Assembly: GCF_030272615.1 (NCBI RefSeq)
Contig: NC_081411.1
Span: 186,327,949 to 186,391,948 of the forward strand
Source of the DNA: Cryptomeria japonica
Lineage: Eukaryota > Streptophyta > Pinopsida > Cupressales > Cupressaceae
Direction of reading: 5' to 3'
Length of the DNA: 64,000 bases
Shown: piece after piece, positions 13,030 to 25,200 of the stretch
How positions within the stretch are numbered: the stretch's first letter is position 1
Layout of the letters: every line of letters begins with the position of its first letter
The notes under the pieces: generated by a model
Told to the model about the DNA's origin: nothing
Database searches by the model: none
The model's input: the letters and a program-made list of their open reading frames with translations, nothing else
Made by a program: the position numbers and the translations under genes

Positions 13030-13036
13030 TGATAGT

Positions 13037-13420
13037 TCATTTTCCTTTGATCATACATTCTTTGTCATCTTCAAATCTAACTAGACCGCCATCAAATTCT
13101 TGTGAAGATAGAAACTTCCCTTTATCTCCACTCATATGATGTGAACAACCACTGTCAATTACCCATTCATCCTTGTCCTCAATTTTAGCAACAAGTGCCT
13201 TCTCTTCGGGTACATTCCCTTCTAGTGTTGGGTCATCTTCCTTGATAGCCAGGAACACCCATTCCTTCCCATTGTCAGAACCACTAACAGAGTCTTATGT
13301 TTGTTCACCATCAGAATCAGTAATGCCTTCCTCATCTACTATGTAGCATGATTTGTCTCTATTTTTCTTGTACTTATACTTGTTCTAATATCCAAGGTTA
13401 GGATTGAAAGATCTTTTAAC
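13037..13420 (-). pseudogene. C1 aspartic protease
   Basis: WVIDSGCSHHMSG carries the DSG catalytic triad and the H-H pattern typical of copia proteases (near 13150). The open part is 13037-13258. Sequence to 13420 is an acidic linker to gag with a stop near 13294. Confidence 0.88.
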
Positions 13421-14341
13421 TCATTCTTTAAATCTTGAATTCCTTTCAGGGCATCTAGATGCAAAATGACTAATCTTATTACATGCAAAACATTTAAAAA
13501 GTGATTTTCCTTCATACTTACTTCCTACCGGTCCTTTAGGTACTCTTCTAGAAAATAGTGCTTCAAGTTTCTCAAACTCATCATCTTCTCTCTTCATATC
13601 TTCCAATTCCTTTGCATATAAAGCTTTCCAACCTTGCTTACTGGTTGTAAATGTAGATGCATGAAAATTAGGTTCAGTCTTTACAGCTCTAGAAGGTCCA
13701 AATTCTTCAACCTCAAAAGCAAACAATTTCCCAACCAGGGTATCTCTGTTGACAGATGTGTTAGCCATTGTTCTCAACTCATTAATAGTAGTAGCCTTCA
13801 TTTTGTAAGTTGGTGGTAGGGCTCTCAGAACTTTAGAAATAATCTCATCTTCTCTCAGAGTTCCACCACAACATTGAATTCTCATAACAAACTCATCTAC
13901 CCTTTCTATGAATGTAGTAATCCTTTCATCTACTTCCATCTTCAAGTTTTCATATCTCACTCGGTAACCATCAAGTTTTGCAATCTTCATTGTAGGGTCA
14001 CCTTCATTAAGAGTCTCCAACTTGTCCCATATAGCCTTTCTAGATGATTTGTTAGTTAATCTCATTATTTGTTGATCAGAAAGTGCACATAAGAGGGCTT
14101 CTCTTGCTCTACAATCATTCTCAATCTCTTTATCTAGTTTTGCTGAAGGAGTATTGTCAAATGTCGGATTATGAGGTATGACACAATTTTGTGTGATTTC
14201 CCAAATCTCCTTACCGAGACATCTCATATGAGTCTCCATCTAAATATTCCATACTATGTAATTTGCTCCATCAACCCTCGAAATATCTCTCCAAAAGATA
14301 GCTATAGATGAACTGGATGAACTTGAATTGTTAGATGCCAT
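13421..14341 (-). pseudogene. C1 gag (nucleocapsid)
   Basis: The ATG at 14341 begins MASNNSSSSSS. One stop follows at codon 34 (near 14240), then the frame stays open to 13421. Copia gag features are ALLCALSDQQIMRLTNKSS, AIWDKLETLNEGD, ALPPTYKMKATTI and one zinc knuckle CFACNKISHFASRC near the end. I take 14341 rather than the internal Met at 14239 because upstream residues (FWRDISRVDGANYIVW) match the usual start of such gags. Confidence 0.88.
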
Positions 14342-14383
14342 AGGATCTTCCTCAAGCAGTTAAGATTTCTGCAGAGAGGACCA

Positions 14384-14397
14384 AAGCTTTGATACCA
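14384..14397 (-). other. C1 primer binding site (initiator Met tRNA type)
   Basis: On the minus strand TGGTATCAAAGC starts two bases after the TAACA end of the 5' LTR; it differs from the usual TGGTATCAGAGC by one base. Confidence 0.88.
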
Positions 14398-14399
14398 AT

Positions 14400-15575
14400 T
14401 GTTAGACAGTTCAAATAACCGGAAGACAACTGAGAGGGGGGTGAATCAATTGTCACAGAATATTGGAACCATTAGCAATTAAAATTTTAATACCAGAATA
14501 GCAGTTAAATCAATTAAGCATAAACAATAATCACAAAACAAATACCATCCACATGACAACAAGATTTGTACGTGGAAAACCTGGTAAAAGGAAAAACCAT
14601 GGTGGGAAGCCTACCCACAGTCAAATAATACTTCTGCAGTAAGTATGTGAATTATAATTGAGGGGCATGTACTTGCAGGAAGGCCAACATCCTAGAGTGC
14701 ACTGCTCATCACAAAAGGAGTCTCACTGATTACATAGAAATCCAGACTACAATCCAGAGAAGTGTTGAACTGCAAAAGATAGCATCTCCTATGCTTTAGT
14801 ACAGTTTCGGTTAAGATCAATACCGGAGGACTAAATCCTCTTACATGAACCCAATTCAATCTCCAATGATTGACCAAATCCTCTTCCTTAATGATATTAC
14901 ATTATTCGCACATTACATCCCTTGACCATGACCTTTAACATAACCATGATGATCTACAATGAGATCTTATATCTATATATACAAACCCTTGACCCTAAAC
15001 AATAAGGTCAACTACCAAATAATAAACCAATTACATAATTACAAAACATGTTGGCCTTAGACCAAACAAATAATATCCAACATATAAGATATCCTGGAAA
15101 TGTATCAAGAAGTCCAATCCACATGCTTCATTAAACATGTCCATAACCTAGATCAATCAGGACCCAATATAGGTCCATATGCTACAACAATGATCTTCAT
15201 CTGCCAAGCCTCGAACATGAACACCAATAGCATTCGGAAACTTCACCAAAAGCTACACCAACACCACTTATACAATTCATCAAAGATTTTCATCAAAAGC
15301 TCTGTTGGTGAAACCCTCTCCAGAACTAGAAACCAAGCTTCTAAACAAACAGAATAGCCTCCAATCACTAGACCAAAACCAACTGACTGAATATGAACAT
15401 GACCATCATGAACAATCCAATTCCATCACCAAACAATATCGGAGCCTACTAGATCATGTCGGTTCCAAATCAACCAGAAAACCACTCAACCTACCAGGAC
15501 CAGAAGCATGTCAGTAAAGCATCCAAAAAGCTAACATCAATGCAACACATAATAAATTCCACCAAATGCCCAACA
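14400..15575 (-). repeat. C1 5' LTR
   Basis: 1,176 bp. In element orientation it begins TGTTGGGCATTTGG and ends CTAACA. Near its 3' end it shares CACCCCCCTCTCAG with the C2 LTRs, suggesting related copia families. Confidence 0.9.
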
Positions 15576-15581
15576 CATCCC

Positions 15582-15781
15582 CCCATAAGCAAATTGACTC
15601 TCCAAAGGCATCTATTCCTACACCTCTTGAAAACTTGCAAGAACCTTCCATAGCATCCTCACCAAATAATACACCCAAGGATGAAGTTTCCCAAGGGATA
15701 TCCATAATGGAAATTAAACCTATTTCAGAGGATCATATTCAAAGCCCATCTCCTTCATGTCCAAGCATTGATTCCTTGTAA
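15582..15781 (+). pseudogene. G1 pre-protease ORF, second part
   Basis: Sequence after the second CATCCC, reading PHKQIDSPKASIPTP and rich in Pro, Ser and Glu, ending in a stop at 15781. It is probably a flexible linker ahead of the protease. No domain seen. Confidence 0.5.
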
Positions 15782-15799
15782 CATCTACATAATGCTTAC

Positions 15800-16110
15800 T
15801 TGCAAATTGAAGTCTTCATTCATAGGATGTTCGTTAAACGTGTCCTAATAGATGGGGGAGCTGGCTTAAACATTTTCTCATTAAGTCTTGTTCATGCTCT
15901 AGGTTATTCTGAAGATGCAGTTAATCTCCGGAAAAAGATCATAATCAAAGCATATGATGAAGAACATTCCTCCAAAGGAATTGTGATATTACCCATCAGA
16001 GTGGGGCCTTTGTAGAAATACACAACATGTCAAGTTCTAGACTTGGATTTACCATACAACATACTCTTGGGAAGACCATGGATACATGGCATATAGACTA
16101 TTCCATCAAC
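15800..16110 (+). pseudogene. G1 aspartic protease
   Basis: RVLIDGGAGLNIF (near 15840-15875) fits a retropepsin active-site region of Tat-type elements, with DGG in place of D(S/T)G. YNILLGRPWIHG (near 16055-16093) matches the second conserved protease block of this group. A stop at 16013 interrupts the two. Retropepsin cleaves the polyprotein during particle maturation. Confidence 0.85.
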
Positions 16111-17370
16111 ATATCATCAATGTTTAACATTTTCATAGAATGGATAGGAAATCACAATCTCAGTAGACTCAAATCCATTACAAGGCTATAGTAATCTGAA
16201 ACTGGATCAAGAGGTCATTGTTCCACATAATAGAGAGGCATTATCTTCAAGCATGCAATCCAAGGAAAAATCATTTGCTTCAATCTTGTCAAGTATGGAA
16301 AAACAAATGTAGCTAAGAGATCGAGCGAATGGAGAATATTCACTGTCACAGTTACCACTTTCTCCTAAATCTTATGAAAAACCATCAAACTCTAAACAAC
16401 AACCAATGGTGAAAAATCTTCTTGTATTTGATGGAGCATTTGTTAGTGTCAGAACCTTATCAAAGGAAACAGAAGACAAAGATGTGCTACAAGTGCTATG
16501 CAAGGATGAAGAAGTCCAACTTAAGATCAATAATGTTAGAATACCTATAGAAAAATCAAGCTTAGGGTATGGACAAGTTACTCTACAAGAAGACACTTCT
16601 TCTAAGCAGAAAATAGATGAAAATGATAACAAACAAGAGCAATTTTCAATTGAAAGGGAAGAAGAAGATGTAGGTGTTGATGTAGTTCATATGTATGGAG
16701 GGAAAACGTTAGGAACTATCCCACTTGAATTAGAATCACATTCAATTGACTTGGATTTTATCGAGGACGATCAAAAGCTACTTGTGAGAGGTCATTCTGA
16801 CAAGAGTATCGATCTAGATGTTGAAATACATATCGAAAACTTTGACATTTCTATCATGACCCTTAACACTTTTAAAGCATCTCAACCTGAGGACCCCTTA
16901 CCTCTAGTCCATCCTGAATTTATTGATTTGGAAAATGAAAGACATACTACCATTGATACCTTTCCTAATGACCATGTCATACCCTTATATCTTAATGCAA
17001 TCAAACCCACAACAACTTCCGCCAGGAATTTCAACAACGCATCTTCCAGTCAAGTGGGTGTCAAATCTCCTAGTCGCAAAAGTGAAAATAAAGAAAACAA
17101 TATCAGGTCTAATGCTGAAAACCATTTATTGGAAACACTAGATTGAGAAAAAGTATAAAGAAAGGGCACATCTAATGGTGAAAACCTCCTTGAGGCACCG
17201 AAAGATGGAATATTTGACACCTTACCTGAATACTATCAAGAAAGATCATCTATACTAATTGAACCAATAGAGACAATCAGCATTCGAACAACAAAGCAAC
17301 CAAAGATTTTGCATCTAGCAACTTCTCTATCAAAACAAGAAATGTAGCAATATATGGAATTCTTCAAAAG
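16111..17370 (+). pseudogene. G1 protease-RT linker
   Basis: The longest frame, 16406-17146 (246 codons), is acidic and Ser/Lys-rich (for example REEEDVGVDVVHMYGGKTL) and matches no domain I recognise. Long, poorly conserved linkers between protease and RT are usual in Tat/Ogre elements. Stops at 16311, 17144 and 17346 break it. Confidence 0.55.
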
Positions 17371-18330
17371 ATGGCAAATCAATTCCACCTAGTCATATGT
17401 AGACATGTCAGGGTTGGATCCAGATCTTATAATGCATCATCTAAATGTCGCTCCAGGAGCCAAACCAATAAAATGGAAATTGAGAAAGATGCATCCTCAT
17501 ATAGCTCTCCTTGTGAAAGCAAAATTGAAGAAATTACTGGATGTGGGATTCATCAGACCTATAGCATATCCTCAATGGATATCAAACATTGTTCCAGTTT
17601 ATAAGCCAGACAAAAGTATAAGAGTATGCATAGATTTTCAAGATCTTAATAATGCATGTCCAAAAGATGATTTTCCATTACCAAATATTGACATCATTGT
17701 TGATCTAACCACTAGACATTCAATGTTCTCTCTAGTGGATGGTTTCTCTGGATACAATTAGATTAAAATAGCACCTGAAGATTAAGAAAAAACAACCTTC
17801 ACCTGTCTATGGGGTACTTTTTGTTGCAATGTCATGCCATTTGGGCTAAAGAATGCAGGTGCCACATACCAAAGAGCCATGACCACGATATTCCATGACA
17901 TGATACATACCTTCATGGAAGACTATGTCGGCGATATACTAGAAAAATCATACACCAGAGAAGAACATCTGGAAATACTAGAAAAGATCTTTGACCGGCT
18001 AGAACAGTACAAGCTAAGGCTCAATCCCAAGAAATGTGCCTTTGGTGTCACTTCAAGTAAGCTATTGGGATACATTGTTTCAGCTAGAGGTATAGAAGTA
18101 GATCCAGCCAAAGTTAAAGCAATCATGGAAATGGCATCTCCCAAAAATATCAGTCAACTCATGTCACTCCAAGGAAGACTGCAGTCAATCAGAAGATTTT
18201 TTGCTCAGCTAGCAGATAAATGTCAACCATTTACACATCTATTACATAAGAATGTTCATTTGAAATGGGACAATCAATGTGAAGAAGCATTCAACAAGAT
18301 CAAAGAATATCCAATGCAACCACCAGTCCT
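17371..18330 (+). pseudogene. G1 reverse transcriptase
   Basis: Gypsy RT blocks in order: IKWKLRKMHPHIA, LLDVGFIRPIAYPQW, VCIDFQDLNNACPKDDFPLP, FSLVDGFSGYN (stop after it, where Gln is expected), FTCLWGTFCCNVMPFGLKNAGATYQR, then YVGD at 17924-17935 where YVDD is expected. RLNPKKCAFGVTSSKLLGYIVS and IRRFFAQLA complete the domain. The change is one base: codon 17930-17932 is GGC instead of GAC, removing a metal-binding Asp. With stops at 17759 and 17783 the enzyme is dead. Confidence 0.94.
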
Positions 18331-19200
18331 AATGTCACCAATTCAAGGAAAGTCATCATTGCTATATGTATCAGCCACAAAAGTATCATTAGGAGTTTTT
18401 CTCGCACAATAGGATAATGAAGGAAAAGAATGGGCTATTTACTATATTAGCAGAACATTAGTGGGATATGAGCTCAATTATTCACCAACAGAAAAAACAT
18501 GCTTGGCGGTAGTATTTGCTTCTCAAAATTTGTGATACTATCTACTCTCTCACTCCATCAAGCTAATTGCTAAAATAGATCCATTAAATTATTTTCTCGA
18601 TAAAGAAACATTAACAAGAAGACTAGAAAAATGGATCATGATACTGAGCAAATTTTATATAGAATATGTGGACATGAAGACTATCAAGGGACAAGTCATT
18701 GCAGACCAGTTAGCAGTGGCACCACTTCAAGATGATCATCCTTTACACATTGAATTTCCAGATGTGGATATACTCAGAGTCACCAAACAAACTTGGCAAT
18801 TGTATTTTGATGGTTCATATACCCAACATGGATCAAGAGCGGGCATTTTATTCACTACACCGCAAGGTCACACAATTCCAAAGGTGTACAAATTAAGCTT
18901 TCCATGTAACAATAACATAGCAAAATATGAAGCTTTGGTCATAGGAATCAGGATGGTAATAGAATGGGACATTACACAGCTACAGGTCTTTGGAGATTCT
19001 CAGGTCATCATCAATCAAATCAATGACGATTATCAAACAAAGGATGAAAAGCTAATGCCTTATAAAAATATGGTAGATGATTTCAAGAAGTATTTTGTAG
19101 AAATCACTTTTGAACATATTTCGAGAAATGACAACAAAGCAGCGGATGTCATAGTGACACTTTCTTTTCTACTTCAGACACAAGAAAATCAAGAGCGTTA
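18331..19200 (+). pseudogene. G1 RNase H and second (archaeal-type) RNase H
   Basis: The first RNase H contains SLGVFLAQ, EWAIYYISRTL, YSPTEKTCLAVVFA and a degraded end (stops at 18410 and 18532). A second, separate RNase H follows from about 18797: QLYFDGSYTQHGSRAGI (Asp), KYEALVIGI (Glu), LQVFGDSQVIINQI (Asp) and DNKAADVIV (Asp). All four acidic residues of the second domain are kept. The double RNase H is a hallmark of Tat/Ogre gypsy elements. Confidence 0.92.
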
Positions 19201-19399
19201 CGAATTCTTGGGGCAAAAGTTGTTTTACCCTACTCATAATTGTCCTGATTCCCAAACTATCTATCACCTTGTTGGGCATGATTCCTCCCACTATGGTCGG
19301 ATTTATATATACCTGAATGATAACACCCTTCCCCTAGACTTGTCAAAGAATCAAAAGAGAAACTTTATTCTCCAATCTTCCCATTATACTCTTGTCGGG

Positions 19400-19960
19400 G
19401 ATACCCTTTTTAAACAAGGTTTGGGTGGTACTCTCTTGAGATGTCTTGAGCAAGAAGAATCTAAGAAGGCCTTAAATGAATTCCATAACAGCATTTGTGG
19501 CACTCATTCAAGTGGTCTTACCCTTTTGAAAAAACTCATACACTTGGGCTATTATTGGCCAACTATAGAACGAGTTATTTTCAGATAGCTAAAACATGCA
19601 AACAATGTCAGATCAATGGAAATTTAATCCATGCACCAGAACAAGAACTTCATGCTTTGACAACATCTTGGCCTTTCTACCAATGGGGTCTTGATCTAGT
19701 AGGAAAGATACATCCTCCTTCATCCAATAGTCACAAATTCATTCTTGTAGCTACAGAATATTTTACAAAATAGATTGAGGCAGTACCTCTCACAAATATC
19801 ACAGGAAAACAAATTGTTGCATTTAGCTTGAGCTACATCATATGTCGCTATGGCATACCCATGACCATTATCACTGATAATGGGAGACCATTCAAGAATT
19901 AGGATGTACAAAAGCTTTGTGATAAATTCAAGATCCAACACAGATTCTCCACACCTTACT
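19400..19960 (+). pseudogene. G1 integrase, N-terminal part (cut by C2)
   Basis: The zinc-binding end has HNSICGTHSSGLTLLKK, LGYYWPT and, after a one-base frameshift near 19585, CKQCQ. Core: WGLDLVGKI (first Asp, near 19695), ATEYFTK then a stop where Trp is usual, RYGIPMTITTDNG (second Asp, near 19877), a stop at 19900 and FSTPY ending exactly at the TTACT target site of C2. The remainder is at 27811. Confidence 0.93.
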
Positions 19961-20762
19961 TGTTGGCATATGCACACTCCAATGAGACATTGTATGTGAT
20001 TGAAGGTTTTTTCATTGATGGCAACCCTGCAATCTTATGGCACCGACAAAGGCATTATACCGGCATCAGCAGATCACACTCTACACCGGCACTCAGGACA
20101 CCAGCACCGGCACAAAAGAAAGGAAGTATACTGGCACAAAGGCTGATAGGATTTTTGTTATATTATATTTTGTTTATTATTGTAAAAATGTGTAAGCCGA
20201 CTTGGCAAATTGTAAAATGACTCTTATATATAAAAGAGATCATTGTAGACATTTATGAATATGTTGAAGCATAATAGGAAAATATTAGGCAAACCTATTG
20301 TGCGAAATATAGGTCAAGGGGTATATGTAAAGAACAAAGCAGGAACCGGTACTGAATCTGGCATTGAAGATGCTATTGTAAGGGAGTACAAGATATTGGA
20401 TTTGTATAATCCTTATTGTAAGTCAGTGAGACTTCCCATTGAGCAGTGAGCTCTAGACAGTTGGCCTTCCTGCATGTGCAGGCCCCTATTGTAAGTAATA
20501 TTCTCTTATTGGCCAGTGAGTGAATATTGTGGGTCACAAATCCCACCAAGGTTTTTCCCGCATCGGGTTTCCTCATTAAAATCTTGTGTTATGGTGTGCT
20601 TTTCATGTGGATGTTCTTGATTCTGTTTATTGCATTATTTCTTGCATACCGATACACTGTTATATTATGTTTTGCGTGTTTTAAATTAAGAAATTCTAAT
20701 TACCGGTTAGATAATAATTCACCCCCCCCCCCCCCCTCTCAGTATCTGTGGGATCCCTAACA
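19961..20762 (+). repeat. C2 5' LTR
   Basis: Begins TGTTGGCATATGCACACT, ends GGGATCCCTAACA. A C-run of about 15 lies near 20721-20736; the 3' LTR has the shorter CCCCCCTCCCC there. TATATATAAAAG near 20224 may be its TATA box. Confidence 0.95.
20224..20235 (+). promoter_or_regulatory. Candidate TATA box of C2 LTR
   Basis: TATATATAAAAGAG about 265 bp into the LTR, repeated at the matching place in the 3' LTR (near 27272). Confidence 0.55.
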
Positions 20763-20764
20763 AT

Positions 20765-20777
20765 TGGTATCAGAGCT
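20765..20777 (+). other. C2 primer binding site (initiator Met tRNA type)
   Basis: TTGGTATCAGAGC starts within three bases of the LTR end; it is the standard copia PBS. Confidence 0.93.
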
Positions 20778-20833
20778 TGGTCCTCTATTTTCAAAAGCCT
20801 AACAGCTTGAGGAAGATCTTGACACCGGTAAAG

Positions 20834-21991
20834 ATGGAAAATCTAATGAAGCAACTAGAAGGAGCTCTTACAGACTATGATGCAGAAAAGTTGAAAAATA
20901 TCAAATTAGAAGATGATTTAAGGGCAGCTCAGGACATCATTCAGGCACTTTAAGAAAATTTTACTATTGCAAGAAATAAGAGAAGAGAACTTTGTGAAAA
21001 ATTGCAAAATGAGAATGATGAAAAGGAATCACTTAATGATATGATAAGCAAGTTGAAACAAGAGATCATGACAACAAAAAATGAAATGCAGGATATGGCT
21101 ATGAGATTTTGCAAAGAGATTGAGGATAGGAAGAAGAATGAAGAAGAATTGACCAGAAGACTAAGTGATGCAGCAAATGAGAACACAAGACTTAGCTATG
21201 AAAATGACATGTTGAAGACAAATCTGATGCATACTTAGAAAGACTCGAATGAACTGATGAGACAAAAAGAAGTCTTAGAAAGAGAACTAGAAACTGCAAA
21301 TCAACATAAAGAAAAATTCAAGAAAAGCTCAAAGGAACTTGGCACCTTGCTGAAGAATCAAAAACCTAAAGGTGACACTTCTGGAATTGGCTTTGAAGTT
21401 GGTGAAAGCTCTGGTACTGCAAATACTCAGGATCACAGCAAACCGGTAAGACAACCTAATGCTTATAAATTCAATGGTAAATGCTTTAACTGTAATAAGT
21501 ATGGTCATAGAGCAAATGAATGTAGATCTACAAATTATCATAATATCAACACACCCACCGGTCAATGTTCTAAATGCAACAAAGTTGGTCACAACTCTGA
21601 AAACTGCAGAATGAATGTGAGATGTTATGTTTGTGGAAGATTTGGACATTTATCCAATTAATGCATAACACAAACTGGCATAGGTTATGGGAAAGCTATT
21701 CAGAAGAATAATGTAACTTGTTATGTATGTAACAAGATTGGGCATATTGCTAAATTCTATAGAAGTAAAGAAACACCAGTAGACAACAAAAGTTCTATCT
21801 TGAAAGGAAAAGAAAAAGTTGAAGAGGTTAAGCAAGAATTCTCAAAACAATGGATTAGAAAAGCTGATATAAATATTGGGAATACTCCTCCACCGGTAGA
21901 ACAAACCAATACTTCACCAGCAGAACAGAGTGATGCTTCACCAGAAGGACAGAGCAGTGCTCCACCGGCAGGAAGTTCTTCATCTAATTGA
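20834..21991 (+). pseudogene. C2 gag-like protein with coiled coil and four zinc knuckles
   Basis: One frame from ATG 20834 to TGA 21989, 385 codons, interrupted by stops at 20951, 21236 and 21659. Residues 1-165 are charged with heptad-like Leu spacing (ENLMKQLEGAL, ISKLKQEIM), suggesting a coiled coil. Residues about 215-310 hold CFNCNKYGHRANEC, CSKCNKVGHNSENC, CYVCGRFGHLSN-stop-C and CYVCNKIGHIAKFY, the last missing its final Cys. The tail is Pro/Ser/Glu-rich. Zinc knuckles bind element RNA in capsids. No classical copia capsid core was recognised. All three stops replace probable Gln codons (CAA/CAG to TAA/TAG). Confidence 0.82.
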
Positions 21992-22146
21992 AGAAAATTT
22001 TCTTGAGGGTTTGGCAATCTATTGATACATGTGCTATTATTCCCTCGGTTAGAGATAAGAAGTTGGAAATTACTTATTATTGGCAAACAAAGTTAAGTGA
22101 ATAGTTAACCAGCATGCAATTAATGTGGTAGATGGCGAAAAGACAC

Positions 22147-22153
22147 TATAAAA
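22147..22153 (+). promoter_or_regulatory. Possible TATA box for C2 ORF2
   Basis: TATAAAA in the 300-bp gap between gag (ends 21991) and the ORF2 ATG (22293). The 140 bp between box and ATG has no long ORF and could be a leader. Confidence 0.4.
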
Positions 22154-22292
22154 TTAAGGTTTTGGCTCCATTTCATTTCACCGAGATTTCAAATTTTTGA
22201 AGAGTGCGAAGATTCCAAGCTAAGACATTTTGAGCAAGAAGCAAGAACACTCCAAGCAATCATTCATCCAAGGTAGTAAAAGGTATTTAATC

Positions 22293-25200
22293 ATGGCATC
22301 CACCTCTGCAATTGAATATAGCAAACCCTATTGTTGTTGAAGTAATAAAAAGACCTAGGCCCGTATTTCAGTTAGTTCCCGAGATAGCAAAGAAGGATGA
22401 TACCTTAGGTGCTTTTTCTCAAATTCCTAAGGGAGTTGTATATGCTGAAGACCCCAGAATGTACATCCACTGCAACATTGAGGAATTAGGAGATGAGGAA
22501 ATTAAAACCATGTATAAAACTGTAATATGTGATAATACCGGCAATGTAAAAGATGAACACAAGATCATTGAGACCCTAGGATTTATAGAGATCCTTAGAA
22601 TTCCTGAATTTCCCAAGGATGTGATTAGGATAGTTTTGAGCAGGGTACATGGAGAGTTTTTCTGGTTAGATGCAATCCACAAGATCACCAAGGAAGCTGT
22701 GAAAGCTGTCACAGGGTTACCGACCACCGGTAAAAGACCAGATAAAACCAAGAAGGTTTCCAATGACCTAGTTATAAACCTAATTGGTGCAACATTCGAC
22801 AAGAGGTCTCTAAGAGTTAATGATGTTGTAGCGTCCTAAAATTGTGACACTTGCAATTTCGACTGCATTTCGGTCTTCACGATGGCGACGCAACACGGAA
22901 CCTGAATGGAGACCCCGAAACTTGTCCATGACACCAAAAACTGCATTTTCTTGCACCCTGGCCTGAACCTCCTTTGCACCCTGTTGTCCCGGGAGGTGGG
23001 ACCAGAGCGCCCAACGCCCTGGTCCCCCAGGACCATGGCGCCCAGTGCCCTAGTCCCTAGCCCTATTTTGGGCCCGGTCTCCTTTGGGGCTTCGGGTCTT
23101 TTTGTTTGCAAATTGGAAATTACATTTCCTGGTCGGCCTAAGGTCGGGAAAATCAGTCTTTTAACCCTAATTGGCAAGTATATAAACTATATTTTCCTCT
23201 CTCATTTGGACATGATGATATGACGGAAAAAGCGTGGAAACGATACTCAAACATTCAAGCATTCAAGCATTCCTTCAAGCAATTGATCATTCCAAGTCTC
23301 CATTCAAGGCTAAGTGTTGCATTCAAGACAAGGATTCAACCATTGAAGAGGAGATCACTTACTACTACTACAACATACAACAAACAACAACATCTATACC
23401 TTCGCACATAAGGATACAAACATCCTTACAACAAGGTATTAGTACTTGTTTTACATTACAATCATTTACATTTACAGCATTTCTCATTTCTTGGTTAATT
23501 CCAAAACCGGGGTTTGACCTAAAGGCAAACCCCTAATCCCTAACCCCCCAATCATCTTCGCTTTTCTGTGTGTAGGTTGCAGGTACGCGGCTAAAATTGA
23601 AGATCTGGAATCCTTGTGCAGAGATGAACAGATCCCCCTTCGTTTCGTGGATTTTTCAGAGGACCATGTGCACGTCGGGCGCCATCGTCCCGTCAACTTT
23701 TGCTCAAATTTGCAGGACAGTGCCGTATCGACATTTTACTGCTAATTCCAGGTCCGCAGCTTCATCCTATATCCCTATCTCAGTTTACAAGCGAATCTTT
23801 CTCACTTTCTATGCATTCCTAGCTTAATCCTTCTATGCACATTCTTTACAAAAGAGGGTAGCCTTGTTGTCTTAACCCTTGAAACGCATTTAGCATCCAA
23901 TCTTGCATTGTGTGGGATTGGATCTTGTGGGTTTTAACCCCTCTTTTGAATGTAAAGTCTCCCTAAGTGAAAACCATCAACCCTAGCAACCTCCCTTCTC
24001 TCTCCTTGGAGTTGGAAGAGGGGAGAGCAACTAGGGTTCGATCGATTTTCCGCTTTACAGATGTAATAGATATTAATGTGAGATTCATCAGTATGATATT
24101 AGGGTATAAAGCTACTCATGCTAATAGACTCAATTCAGTTTCAAGCTTATGCATTAAGAGTGCTTATGATATGGTCACAGATAATGCAAAAATTGATATA
24201 TGTGAGTGGTTAAAGGATGAATTAATTGACAATCTTGGAAAGATCAAGAATGACAAGAAAGGAACTTTCAGATTTGGAAATCTGTTAGTATGTCTAATGC
24301 TACACATAACAAAATAGGTTCCCGGTATAGGTTACAAAGAACTTGGATATGACATACCGGTAGGCAAACAATTAACAGAACTATTCAATAACATGGGTGA
24401 GAACAAGGAAAACAATATTAATGACTTCTTTCAAGCATTAAAGACCAAAATGAAGAAAAGAGTAAGGTTATCACAGAAGATTGTAGACAAATACAAAGAT
24501 GAAATATTCTTTGTCATCAAGAAAGATGAAATCTGGATGGAAGCGGTCATCCCAGGGACAATTTGGGTAACCGAGATGGGCTATGAAACAAATGATCACA
24601 TAGTTGAAACATATGCTAAAGCACTTCTTGAAGCCCCTAGAGAACGTAAGGAAGAAGTATTTGGTAGTGCAGAAAATATTGAAAGACAAATTCAATCAAA
24701 GAAAAGGGTGAAAAAGGTTGAAGCAGTTGTAAGGAAAGGTTCCAGACAAGCAAAAGCCATCAAAGAAGATGTATTGAAGAAAACCGGTATAACAGAGGAT
24801 GAGTTAGTAGCTCCACAACCTGAAACTCACCTATCACCGGTAGGTACTTCTTCGGGAAGTGACATGCCTGCAACTTTCAAAAGAGTTGTAAGAAAAAGAG
24901 ATCCCTCACCGGCAACCACACCCTCACCCAAGAGGACAAGGCAAAAGAAACAAGCGGTGAGATCTCTGGTAAGAAAGGCCACACCAAAGAAGAAAGTGAC
25001 ACCCAAGAAGAAGAAAAGGACAAACAAAGACTTGGCCCCTCTTGATATACTGCTGAATGAAATCATAGAGGAAGGTAAACTGAAGAATATAGAGAAAATA
25101 TATGACACTCTAACAGCTGATGAAAAAGAGCAAGTTGAAAACAGTGTTATATTGCACATGGATATGTACAAGAAGTTTTTTATGGAAGTAGTCAATGAAA

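Larger units (their letters stand above)
7822..15575 (-). mobile_element. C1: Ty1/copia LTR retrotransposon nested in G1
   Basis: 7.75 kb on the minus strand, flanked by CATCCC (7816-7821 and 15576-15581). In element orientation the LTRs run TGTTGG..TAACA; the upstream LTR is 14400-15575 and the downstream LTR 7822-8947. An initiator-Met-type PBS lies beside the upstream LTR and a purine tract beside the downstream one. Gag, protease, integrase, RT and RNase H follow in copia order (integrase before RT). All reading frames contain stops. A foreign solo LTR interrupts the 3' end. Domain style resembles SIRE/Tork-like copia lineages; I did not place it further. Confidence 0.95.
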
